Source of the DNA: Thiohalocapsa sp. PB-PSB1
GTDB taxonomy: Bacteria; Pseudomonadota; Gammaproteobacteria; Chromatiales; Chromatiaceae
Direction of reading: 5' to 3'
Assembly: GCA_016745215.1 (NCBI GenBank)
Contig: CP050890.1
Coordinates: 7,395,001 to 7,459,000, forward strand
DNA length: 64,000 nt
Part shown: piece by piece, positions 49,909 through 57,427 of the stretch
Position numbering within the stretch: position 1 is the first letter of the stretch
How the letters are laid out: every line of letters starts with the position of its first letter
Position numbers and translations under genes: made by a program
The notes under the pieces: generated by a model
The model's input: only the letters and a program-made list of their open reading frames with translations
Database searches by the model: none
Told to the model about the DNA's origin: nothing

Positions 49909-50603
49909 CGCCGCGCGCCTGGATCCGATACCGAGCCGTTGGCATCCAAGCCGGCCCGCGACAGGAACAGGAAGAGCCCGGCGAGGATGAGCCCGAGGGA
50001 GATCGTCAGCCCGGCCTCGATCAGCAGAATCAGCAGGCCCGCCCAAGCTGGCGGGAAACCGAGCAGCGCGCCCCGCGCCAGCAGTGCCGTTGCCAGGCCC
50101 AGAAAGAGTGCAAAGCCGACCGCCAGCCCAAGCCGCAGGCGCAGCGTCGGCGCCGGCCAGCTCGGCATCAGTCCCACCAGATGCAGGAGTACGGCTGCTG
50201 CGGCCAGCACCGAGCCGGCCTGGAAGGCGCCGCCGGGCCGAAACGCGCCGGCCCAGAGCAGGTAGACGGCCACCGCCACCATCAGCGGCGCTGCCAGACG
50301 CGCCGGCTCACGCAGGATCGGATGGGCCGTATGCGCCGCAGCCGGTCGCGTCTCGCCGCCAACGGCCAGAATACCGAGCACGGCCAGCAGCAGCACGGCC
50401 ACCTCCAGCAGGGTGTCGTAGCCGCGGAAGTTCAGCAGCACCGCGGTCACCGGATGGCTGACGCCGCTCTCGGGCAACTTGTCCGCCACGTTCGCACGCA
50501 GGTCCACGGCAGCTGGTCCCAGTTCGAGGATGGCGACGGCCGCGGCGGCAACGAAGCCCAGCGCGAGTGCGATCACGATCAGTGTCTTCAGCGTTTGGAT
50601 CAT
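49905..50603 (-). CDS. mrpB: Na+/H+ antiporter subunit B (MrpB)
   Basis: 232 residues. It starts with MbhE-like sequence (MIQTLKTLIVIALALGFVAA; VSHPVTAVLLNFRGYDTLLE) and continues with the MnhB domain (RPGGAFQAGSVLAAAAVLLH; LIEAGLTISLGLILAGLFLF). In classical Mrp the MbhE-like piece is fused to the MrpA C-terminus; here it forms the N-terminus of MrpB. It overlaps neighbours by 4 bp on each side. Confidence 0.87.
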   Translation of the reverse strand: MIQTLKTLIVIALALGFVAAAAVAILELGPAAVDLRANVADKLPESGVSHPVTAVLLNFRGYDTLLEVAVLLLAVLGILAVGGETRPAAAHTAHPILREPARLAAPLMVAVAVYLLWAGAFRPGGAFQAGSVLAAAAVLLHLVGLMPSWPAPTLRLRLGLAVGFALFLGLATALLARGALLGFPPAWAGLLILLIEAGLTISLGLILAGLFLFLSRAGLDANGSVSDPGARR

Positions 50604-50863
50604 GCCTCCTCCTGCCGTTCCTTGCGCCGGTGCAGTGCGCCGTAGGCGTCGAGGATCAGCGCCCCGGTCAGACCGGCACCGATGGCCGCCTCGGCAAGGC
50701 CGATGTCCGGTGCCGAGAGCCTGGCCCAGGCGACGGTCATCAACAGCCCGAAGGCGATGAATAGGATGATGGCCCGATCCAGCCGCGGTGTGCTCAGGGT
50801 GCGCCAGGCGCTCCAAAACAGGGCCAGGGCCAGCATCCCGTCGAAGGCGAGGGCTAGGGTCAT
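50600..50863 (-). CDS. DUF4040 / MbhD-like antiporter subunit
   Basis: 87 residues with three membrane helices. DRAIILFIAFGLLMTVAWAR and LSAPDIGLAEAAIGAGLTGA are the signature of the MbhD/DUF4040 domain, which in large MrpA proteins is fused behind the NuoL-like part. Here it is a separate gene, as in archaeal Mbh and some bacterial Mrp operons. It overlaps mrpG and mrpB by 4 bp each. Confidence 0.88.
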   Translation of the reverse strand: MTLALAFDGMLALALFWSAWRTLSTPRLDRAIILFIAFGLLMTVAWARLSAPDIGLAEAAIGAGLTGALILDAYGALHRRKERQEEA

Positions 50864-51201
50864 GGTTGGTCCTCCTGTTGGTCATCGCCGTAGCGCCAGG
50901 GACGGATGCCCAGGCGCCGGGCGCGGCGGGCGATGGCAAATCCGACCCCGGCACTGGCCCCCAGCACCAGCGGCCAGATCAGCAGCAGCTTCAGCGCCAG
51001 GGCCAGATGGTCCGCCTGCTGCGCGAGCCCGAGCAGGATGCAACCGAGCCCCAGATTGTCCGCCTTGGCCAGCGCATGCAGCCGGCTGTAGACATCGGGG
51101 AAGCGCAACAGGCCGATGGTGCCGGCCAGGAAGAAGCCGCAGCCGATCACCAGCAATGTGGCGCCGATCCAGTCAGTCAGGAGCCAGTCAATCAGCATCA
51201 T
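50860..51201 (-). CDS. mrpG: Na+/H+ antiporter subunit G (MrpG)
   Basis: 113 residues with three membrane helices. GFFLAGTIGLLRFPDVYSRL followed by HALAKADNLG is the diagnostic MrpG/MnhG block. The start is the first of two adjacent ATG codons at 51201, just inside the end of mrpF; an upstream extension is unlikely. The tail is charged (DDQQEDQP). Confidence 0.9.
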   Translation of the reverse strand: MMLIDWLLTDWIGATLLVIGCGFFLAGTIGLLRFPDVYSRLHALAKADNLGLGCILLGLAQQADHLALALKLLLIWPLVLGASAGVGFAIARRARRLGIRPWRYGDDQQEDQP

Positions 51202-51460
51202 CTCGCCCGGCGCGCCAGGCGCGCGTTGCAAAGGCGATACCGCCGATGGCGGCCAGCAGCGCCAGCACCAGCGCCACATCCACCAGCGAGGTGGTGTTGC
51301 CGGCGGTGGCGAGCAGCGCCAGCACGGCGGTGCCCGTGGTGCCGAACAACAGGGCCATCAGCATGCGGTCCGCCGGCGTCGGGCCGCGCGCCGCGGCGAT
51401 CAATGCAACGACCAGGTTCGCCAGCAAGAACAAGGCGGCGGCAAGCGCCAGGGTGGTCAT
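51188..51460 (-). CDS. mrpF: Na+/H+ antiporter subunit F (MrpF)
   Basis: 90 residues with three membrane helices. ARGPTPADRMLMALLFGTTG followed by VDVALVLALLAAIGGIAFA match MrpF/MnhF. The start has GGGAGG at good spacing and overlaps mrpE by 4 bp. Confidence 0.9.
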   Translation of the reverse strand: MTTLALAAALFLLANLVVALIAAARGPTPADRMLMALLFGTTGTAVLALLATAGNTTSLVDVALVLALLAAIGGIAFATRAWRAGRDDAD

Positions 51461-51939
51461 ATATGCCTCCCGAACATCCGAGCGATGACCGCCTCCAGTG
51501 CCTGCGCCTCGGCCAGCACCGGCAGGCGCTTGTCGAGCACATGCAGGCGCAGGGTGCGGCGAGACAGGTCGACGCCCAGGGTTCCCGGCATCAGCGTCAA
51601 GGCATTCACCAGCAGGATGCGCGGCGCTCCCGGTGACAGCCGTAGCTGCAGCTCCAGCAAACCCGGTCGCAGGGCGGCACGACCGCGCAGCGCCATCCAG
51701 GCGACCTGGGCACCGGCGCGGATGGAGCCCCAGAGAAAGACGCCCAGGAACACCAGCAGGCCGCCGGGCTGGACGCGGCGACGCGCCGGCGGCGACAGCA
51801 CCAGGCTGGCCCAGGTGGCGCAGACCACGGCCACCGCGCCCAGCGCCCAGCCGTCCTGGCGGCCTTCGGCCAGCACCCACCAAAGGAGCGCGAATGCGGC
51901 GGCGCGCAGCGGCCATGCGCTCCAGTTAGCCGTGCGCAT
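51457..51939 (-). CDS. mrpE: Na+/H+ antiporter subunit E (MrpE)
   Basis: 160 residues. AAAFALLWWVLAEG, VFLGVFLWGSIRAGAQVAWM and LVNALTLMPGTLGVDLSRRT are the MrpE/MnhE signature; the soluble C-terminal part ends in a helix. It is the first gene of the operon. The start at 51939 is preferred over a GTG 45 bp upstream because of length and an AGG at -7. The promoter should lie in 51940-52267, where I see no clear element. Confidence 0.88.
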   Translation of the reverse strand: MRTANWSAWPLRAAAFALLWWVLAEGRQDGWALGAVAVVCATWASLVLSPPARRRVQPGGLLVFLGVFLWGSIRAGAQVAWMALRGRAALRPGLLELQLRLSPGAPRILLVNALTLMPGTLGVDLSRRTLRLHVLDKRLPVLAEAQALEAVIARMFGRHI

Positions 51940-52267
51940 GGGCCTGAGATGCCGGCATTGCAGCGGTGAAGTTGCGGGTGTCACTGGTCATGTCGAGATA
52001 CTCTGGATACGAAAGTACGACTGCCTCGGGCGCGATTCCGGTGTCAGCGCAGGTCTGCGCTACGCGCCAGTTACCACAATACCCGATTTCGCACAGAGCC
52101 ACAGAGCGGAATTACAGGCGGCCTCGGTAAGCACTTCATGACTTTGCTGCTTGTGTACAGTAAGGGGCTGTCCGCGGGTGTATGGTGCGGTCGTTTACGA
52201 AGCGTTGCTTGAATCGACGATGCTGCCGCGAACGTCACCCCCGCGCTTGCCCGCCGGCACCGGCAAT
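51940..52267. other. Upstream region of the Mrp operon
   Basis: A 330-bp gap between mrpE and the R3 repeat. It presumably contains the mrp promoter. No riboswitch-like or repeated structure was recognised. Confidence 0.3.
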
Positions 52268-52530
52268 GCTGACGGATGGGTAATCCAGCCGCGTCTGCGC
52301 TTGTTGCGCCGCGCTGAGCATAGAGGAGGATTGCGGATCGGTCAAGGCCGCCTTCGGCTGCGCAGTGGGCTTATGCTGGAGCAGATGGGTGGTTCTGCAG
52401 AGGGTTTGAGCGCGACTGTGGGGGTGGGGAGGGCAGTGCAGGGTTGGAGTACAGGGGAGGCTGTGCCCTCGCCCGCAGGCGCTGGTGGTTACCAGGCAAC
52501 GCGCTGATCGAATTCGAAGTTGGGCTCGGG
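52268..52530 (+). repeat. Dispersed repeat R3, copy 2
   Basis: Matches 45243-45530 in the same orientation over most of its length, including AGGCGCTGGTGGTTACCAGG then CAACGCGCTGATCG. It lies just upstream of the Mrp operon. Confidence 0.75.
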
Positions 52531-52586
52531 CCGTCGGACCAATGGACAATCAGGTACTCCCAAGCCTCGAAAGACCGGGCCTCGAT

Positions 52587-52945
52587 TCAGGCCGACAGCC
52601 TGATCTGCTCGTAACCCAGGGTGCTGACGTAGCGGTCCGCCCAGAGGTTGTTGCCGGTGAAGCGCATCGCATGGTCGCCGTGCTGCGGATCCTCGGTCGA
52701 CCAGCTGCCGTTGCCGTCGGACCACCAGGCGTCGAATCCGGTCTCGAAGCCGTCGAACAGGAGGGTCTCCCGGGTGCCGGGCTCGACGACCTCGATTGCA
52801 TCGGCTCGGGTTAGGCTGTCCGTGCCGTCGGCATTGGTGACCGTCAGGTTTGCGTCGTACAAACCGACCGCGTCGCAGACGTGGCTCGGGTTCTGTTCGG
52901 TGGACGTTCCGCCATCGCCGAAGTACCAGCTTCACGATGCGCTGC
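52587..52945 (-). pseudogene. PKD-domain protein, C-terminal remnant
   Basis: Read leftward: YFGDGGTSTEQNPSHVCDAV then GLYDANLTVTNADGTDSLTR. This is the end of a PKD domain (the FGDG..S...NPSH..Y..GLYD..LTVTN pattern). A further 60 residues follow (LLFDGFETGFDAWWSDGNG) and a normal stop. Upstream the frame is broken by TGA and the similarity ends near 52945, so the N-terminal part is lost. It was probably an exported protein. Confidence 0.65.
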
Positions 52946-53190
52946 TCGCCGTTTACGACATCGACGAGACGATCTTCGATGCGATCGAGCCGGCGGTCGC
53001 TGGCGAGAACTGGACGCATCGGTACTCCGGCCGTGCGGAATGCCTGAGCGAGACGCGGGACGGCACGCTCGAGATCAGGGTCGACATCCCCTAAGACGAC
53101 ATCCATTGGCTGTTCATCGAGGCACAGTCGGCGGCCTACGGAGGTACAGACTGCCGCAACGACGTCGCCGTTCCTTGCGGGCTTAAGCCT
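52912..53190 (+). pseudogene. Gene fragment of unknown family with an internal stop
   Basis: The rightward frame YQLHDALLAVYDIDETIFDA, then CLSETRDGTLEIRVDIP, is interrupted by TAA at 53092. It continues in frame with DDIHWLFIEAQSAAYGGTDC, which has the look of protein-coding sequence. A single-base change would restore the reading. The family is not recognised. It abuts the oppositely oriented PKD fragment. Confidence 0.4.
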
Positions 53191-53729
53191 GCTGCTGCGC
53201 TGCGGGCGCCATCGGCGCCAGAGCGTCGACCGGGGCGCGGACGGCGCACGCCATTTGGTGCGACTCTCGGGCGGCACCAGTCCGAGCGGGGCAAGCAGAG
53301 GTCTTGGGTATTATTGTTGCCGGCGTCTCGACCTCTGCCCGCCCCATTGATTTCTGCGCATGCAAGGCCGGCTGTCGTAGCTGTTCAACGTCGACCACGA
53401 CGGCATGAGGGTCCGCTCGGATCAGGGCAGCATGACCGAGACAGAGCGCGCCGGGGAGCGGGCATTGAAAGCCGGTGCCCGAGACAGCGAACTGATCGCG
53501 GTCGGTGAGCCTGTTGCGTCCGCTACCTCAGGCCCGCAGACGTTGGCAGCCACACGCAGCGGCGCGTTGGGTGCGAACGCGCCGCGATGGCAATGTCGCC
53601 TGAGCGGCGGCCAATCCGAGAACAGCCCTAGATTTCAAGCGTGGATTGCGGCTTCCTCACCCCAAGGACAAGGCCACCAAGGCCGATCGCAATGACCAAG
53701 TCGGTCCTGCCCCGCCAGCCGTGGCGGCG
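53191..53729. other. Non-coding or decayed stretch
   Basis: About 540 bp with only short frames on both strands and no recognisable protein, RNA or repeat. It looks like further gene debris. Confidence 0.35.
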
Positions 53730-54113
53730 TCAATGTCGCCCGAACCCTGAAGGGCCGTTGCGGATGTTGCGCAGCTGGGGCAGGGCGCCGCCAAAGAAGG
53801 CGAGCACCGTCAGGTCATGCTCGATGTCGAAGAAGGTGTGGTCGCAGGCGGCATGTACATAGAGTAGAGTGCCCTGCTGCACGCTGTGGGCGTCGTCGCC
53901 GATGCGCAGCTGGCCGCGCCCCTCGAGGACGAAGTACAGCTCGTCTTCTTCGTGGGCGCTCGCCATCTCCTTGGAGCCCGCAGGCAGGTGGTAGATGGCA
54001 CAGCTGAGGGACTGCGTACGCAAGAATTCATGGAAGCGCAGTTTGCCTGGCTCGACATGTTGGAGTAGCTCGGTGAGTTGGAAAACGAGCCAGTTGCTGG
54101 ATTCTTGGGACAT
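53730..54113 (-). CDS. Cupin-domain protein
   Basis: 127 residues. The two cupin motifs are present: CAIYHLPAGSKEMASAHEED then ELYFVLEGRG, and VQQGTLLYVHAACDHTFFD. The usual metal ligands (HxH..E and the later H) are only partly kept: SAHEEDE gives one His and the Glu, and CDHTF gives the second His. It is a single-domain soluble protein; the substrate is unknown. The start at 54113 is chosen for AGGCGG and the usual length. It appears intact among decayed neighbours. Confidence 0.75.
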   Translation of the reverse strand: MSQESSNWLVFQLTELLQHVEPGKLRFHEFLRTQSLSCAIYHLPAGSKEMASAHEEDELYFVLEGRGQLRIGDDAHSVQQGTLLYVHAACDHTFFDIEHDLTVLAFFGGALPQLRNIRNGPSGFGRH

Positions 54114-54272
54114 GAACACCGCCTGATTGGTGAATCGGGATAAGGGTTTGCCGGAGGGATGGCAGGCCGGAGAGGGCGCACGGCAACGAATCGCCACCGC
54201 CGACGGAGCCTTCCGGACAATGACCTACAGTCTACGCCGACACCCTCCGACTGAGAATTATTTGCATTTGCG

Positions 54273-54584
54273 TCAAGTCAGGGTATCGTCAGATAATCCT
54301 AGCGGATCGAGGGCATCGCCGCCCATCATGACCGGTGTCGGACGGTACCCCAACCGCGCTGGCGGCGCCGCCTCAGCGACGGTCGGATCATCGTCCAAGC
54401 CTACGCCCTTCAGCGCATTCAACAACAACCCGATGGTGGTGTCATTGTGGAGCAGGGCACTGGCCACCGGTGACAGCCAGCCGAAGATGGTCCCGCCGAG
54501 CAGCCCGGTGTTGGCACCGATGACGACACCGAAGTTGGTGCGGATCAGGGTCATGGTTATTGCCCAGGCATCGTCCTTCGACAC
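54273..54584 (-). pseudogene. C-terminal remnant of a P1B-type metal ATPase
   Basis: Leftward frame: MTLIRTNFGVVIGANTGLLG, then WLSPVASALLHNDTTIGLLL and NALKGVGL. This is the last transmembrane pair of a heavy-metal P-type ATPase (the LSPV.A.LLHN..T...L.NAL pattern). The ATP-binding and phosphorylation domains are absent; upstream sequence is a degenerate tandem repeat. Not functional as an ATPase. Confidence 0.65.
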
Positions 54585-54632
54585 CGTCCTTCGCTGTGAC
54601 AGCGTCCTTCAAGTCACCGTCCTTCAAGTCTA
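54560..54632. repeat. Short degenerate tandem repeat at the truncation point
   Basis: The unit CCGTCCTTC(AAGTC/GACAC) occurs about five times at 54565-54632. It coincides with the place where the P-type ATPase similarity is lost. Confidence 0.6.
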
Positions 54633-54818
54633 CGCCATGTCTATTATGCATCCTCGTGACTCACCCCGCATGCTCCGAGGACTCGGTTTTCAGGCGGGAA
54701 ACTGGCTCGATGTGGATTGGGGCATGAACCGGCCCCTTCAGTGCAAGTAGCAATCGGATCTGGCAGTCCCACGTCTTCGAGAGCCCATTCAGCCCCTACC
54801 AAGTCAGCTGAAAGCTCT

Positions 54819-54858
54819 GTGTCATAAAACTTTTACATCGTCGACACGCATCTGACAC
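54819..54858 (+). promoter_or_regulatory. Pho-box-like array upstream of phnF
   Basis: Four 7-bp half-sites repeat with an exact 11-bp period: GTGTCAT-AAAA-CTTTTAC-ATCG-TCGACAC-GCAT-CTGACAC. The PhoB consensus is two CTGTCAT half-sites separated by four A/T-rich bases. The first half-site and spacer fit very well, the second and third are weaker, the fourth is moderate. It ends 44 bp before the phnF start. This would place the operon under phosphate-starvation control. Confidence 0.6.
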
Positions 54859-54902
54859 AGGCGTTGCGTAGATTTCGCTTCATCCTTTTGGAGTTTGTCT
54901 AG

Positions 54903-55634
54903 ATGTCTGCACAGCAAATTCAGCGTGGTGAGGGCTCACTGCCCGTTTACCGCCAGATTAGCGAGATCCTGCGCCAGGAGATTCAGAATCTCTACAAGGC
55001 AGCTGATCGGCTGCCTGCGGAAACCGAATTAGCGCTGCGTTTCCACGTCAACCGCCACACCCTCCGACGTGCAATCGATAAACTCGTAGCCGAAGGGCTG
55101 GTCGTGCGCCGACACGGCAAAGGCGTGTATGTACTCGACCCGGCCATCGACTACGCAATCGGCAGACGCACCCGTTTTACCGAAACGCTTGAAGCCCAAG
55201 GCGTGACCACCCAAAGCCGGGTGATTCGAAAACAAGTGGTGCTCGCCCGCGGTGGCGTCGCCGCAAGGCTTCAGGTCAGCGAAGGTACCAAGGTGATTTT
55301 TCTCGAGACACTGCGAGAGGTCGATGGTAAGCCATTCTGCATCATCTCCCACTTCCTTCCCCTGCAGGCATTTCCGCAGGTGCTGGAAAGTTACGACCAG
55401 GGATCGTTGCACGCATTTCTGCAAGCGCACTGCAATACGCAAGTGCAGCGAAACAAAAGCCTCATCAGCGCTGTGCTACCGGAAGCCGATGACGCTGAAC
55501 TGCTGAACATTCCACGCAATCTGCCGATATTGCGGGTGAAAAGTATCAATGTGATTAGCGATAGTCAGCAACCAGCTGAATACGTGGTAACGCGATTTCG
55601 AGGCGATGCCACGCAATTGTCTGTCCAGCCTTGA
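54903..55634 (+). CDS. phnF: GntR-family transcriptional regulator PhnF
   Basis: 243 residues. The N-terminal winged helix-turn-helix is GSLPVYRQISEILRQEIQNL then LPAETELALRFHVNRHTLRR. The C-terminal UTRA ligand-binding domain follows (TRFTETLEAQ...FLETLREVDGKPFCIISHFLP). It is the usual first gene of C-P lyase operons and is thought to repress them. The RBS is TTGGAG. A Pho-box-like array precedes it, so both PhoB and PhnF may act. Confidence 0.92.
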   Translation: MSAQQIQRGEGSLPVYRQISEILRQEIQNLYKAADRLPAETELALRFHVNRHTLRRAIDKLVAEGLVVRRHGKGVYVLDPAIDYAIGRRTRFTETLEAQGVTTQSRVIRKQVVLARGGVAARLQVSEGTKVIFLETLREVDGKPFCIISHFLPLQAFPQVLESYDQGSLHAFLQAHCNTQVQRNKSLISAVLPEADDAELLNIPRNLPILRVKSINVISDSQQPAEYVVTRFRGDATQLSVQP

Positions 55635-55663
55635 TCATCGTTATCCAACTGTCGAGGAAACAT

Positions 55664-56584
55664 AATGAAACTGACCAAGCTGATCACCGCGGGCATCGCC
55701 GCAACCACGTTTCCGCTGCAGCTTTTGCTGCCAACCTGGCGGACGGTTCGGCCGGGAATCCGCTGCGCGTGCTGATGGTTCCCGCCGATACCGGCACCAG
55801 CGACATCACCACGGACTATGCGCCGGTATTCAACGGCATCACTGAGCACTACGGCATCCATTTCGATCTGCGCGCCGGGGCAAGCTATGCAGCCGTAGTG
55901 GAAGGCATGTGTAACGACCAGGCAGATATCGCCTGGTTCGGTGCAGTGACCTTCGGCCAGGCTTATGACCGTTGCGGTGTCGATCTGCTGGCAGTGGATG
56001 TGAAGAAAGGCAACGCGTCTTACTACTCCGGCATCTTTGTTGCCAAAGAAAGTGGCATCGAAAAAATCTCCGACCTGAAAGGCAAAGGCATGGCTTTCGG
56101 CAGCCCGAACTCCACTTCTTCTTTCAACTTCCCCGTTGCCATGCTGATCGCCGATGGCATCGACCCGGCGAAGGACCTCGAGAAGATCATCATCGCCGGC
56201 TCTCACTCCGCATCGCTGGCTGCGCTGGCCGAGGGCAAGGTGGATGCTGCCGCAGCTTCTTATAATTCCTTCGGCAAGGCGGTGAATAAGGACGCCATCG
56301 ATCCGGCCAAGTTCAAGCCGCTAGCCAAATCCCAGCCTATCCCCAATCCGCCCCTGGCCATGAACAAGGGCCTGCCTGCTGATCTCGAGGCCAGGCTTCG
56401 CAAGGCCTTTGGTGAGATTCACACCAAAATCGACCCGGCCAAGATTCGCGGCTACGGCGGTAAACAAGTCGACAGCTACGACACCAATTTCGATGTGCAA
56501 AAGATCTTCGATGCGCTGGGCAAGCTGTCTGCTGTGACCAAGCAGGTGAAAACCGAAATGATCGATAAGGCCGGTCAGCGCTAA
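55664..56584 (+). CDS. phnD: Phosphonate-binding protein PhnD, apparent frameshift in the signal peptide
   Basis: The mature protein is normal: PLRVLMVPADTGTSDITTDY, GAVTFGQAYDRCGVDLLAV, MAFGSPNSTSSFNFPVAML, ASLAALAEGKVDAAAASYN. It is the periplasmic receptor of the PhnCDE importer. The expected signal peptide MKLTKLITAGIAATTF begins at ATG 55664, but this frame runs out. Adding one base near 55712 gives ...TTFAAAAFAANLADGS, a textbook signal peptide. The only unbroken frame (from 55631) lacks a signal. So either the gene is damaged, slippage repairs it, or there is a sequencing error. GAGGAAAC precedes the ATG. Confidence 0.8.
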   Translation, partial: NETDQADHRGHRRNHVSAAAFAANLADGSAGNPLRVLMVPADTGTSDITTDYAPVFNGITEHYGIHFDLRAGASYAAVVEGMCNDQADIAWFGAVTFGQAYDRCGVDLLAVDVKKGNASYYSGIFVAKESGIEKISDLKGKGMAFGSPNSTSSFNFPVAMLIADGIDPAKDLEKIIIAGSHSASLAALAEGKVDAAAASYNSFGKAVNKDAIDPAKFKPLAKSQPIPNPPLAMNKGLPADLEARLRKAFGEIHTKIDPAKIRGYGGKQVDSYDTNFDVQKIFDALGKLSAVTKQVKTEMIDKAGQR

Positions 56585-56650
56585 GCGCGATCTATCTGTC
56601 TTTTGCAAGGGGTCGTTACCCCTGGCTTTTGCCAAGTTCGAGGTGTAGCT

Positions 56651-57427
56651 ATGCTGAGCTTTGAAGCAGTCAGCCGCGTATACGATGACGGTACATGCGC
56701 TGTCGATAACCTGTCCTTGCGTATCAAAAAGGGCGAATTCTGCGTGCTGCTCGGGCCTTCGGGCGCTGGCAAATCCACCCTGATGAACATGGTCAACGGG
56801 GTGGTCATTCCCACCAGCGGCAAACTCACCATCGATGGCGTGGAACTGACGCGCAAGACCCGCAATGCTATTCAGCGCCAGGTCGGCATGATCCACCAGC
56901 AACTGCACCTGGTGCCACGCCTGTCTGTTCTGCATAACGTACTGACCGGTAACCTGCCCACGGTTGGATTCTGGCGCAGCATGTTGAAGTCATTTCCCAA
57001 ACAGGATCAACTTCGCGCCTGCGAACTGCTGCAAGAGGTCGGCATGGAGGAGAAACACCTTTTCCGACGCGCATCCGAACTTTCCGGCGGTCAGCAGCAG
57101 CGTGTCGCCATCGCGCGGGCCTTCCTGACCAACCCGCAAGTCGTGCTCGCTGACGAGCCCGTGGCAAGCCTGGACCCGGCCATGAGCCGCAGTATACTCG
57201 GCAGTTTGAAAACTGCTGCACGTCACCACGATTCCACGGTGATCTGCACCCTGCACCAGCCGGATTACGCGCTCGAGTTTGCCGACCGTATCGTTGCCCT
57301 GCGCAAGGGACAGGTCTTTTTCGATGGTCACCCCAGCGCGATGAGCAAGCAGATCCAGGCGCAACTGTACGAGCTGGCTCAACCCGTCGAGAAGCTTATC
57401 GGCCAAGTGCAGCTGGTCGCCGCATGA
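56651..57427 (+). CDS. phnC: Phosphonate ABC transporter ATP-binding protein PhnC
   Basis: 258 residues. Walker A is LLGPSGAGKSTLMNMVNG, the signature is RASELSGGQQQRVAIARA and Walker B is VVLADEPVASLDPAM. The N-terminus LSFEAVSRVYDDGTCAVDN and IHQQLHLVPRLSVLHNVLTG are PhnC-typical. The start at 56651 is chosen for GAGGTG at good spacing. It overlaps phnE by 4 bp. Confidence 0.93.
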   Translation: MLSFEAVSRVYDDGTCAVDNLSLRIKKGEFCVLLGPSGAGKSTLMNMVNGVVIPTSGKLTIDGVELTRKTRNAIQRQVGMIHQQLHLVPRLSVLHNVLTGNLPTVGFWRSMLKSFPKQDQLRACELLQEVGMEEKHLFRRASELSGGQQQRVAIARAFLTNPQVVLADEPVASLDPAMSRSILGSLKTAARHHDSTVICTLHQPDYALEFADRIVALRKGQVFFDGHPSAMSKQIQAQLYELAQPVEKLIGQVQLVAA

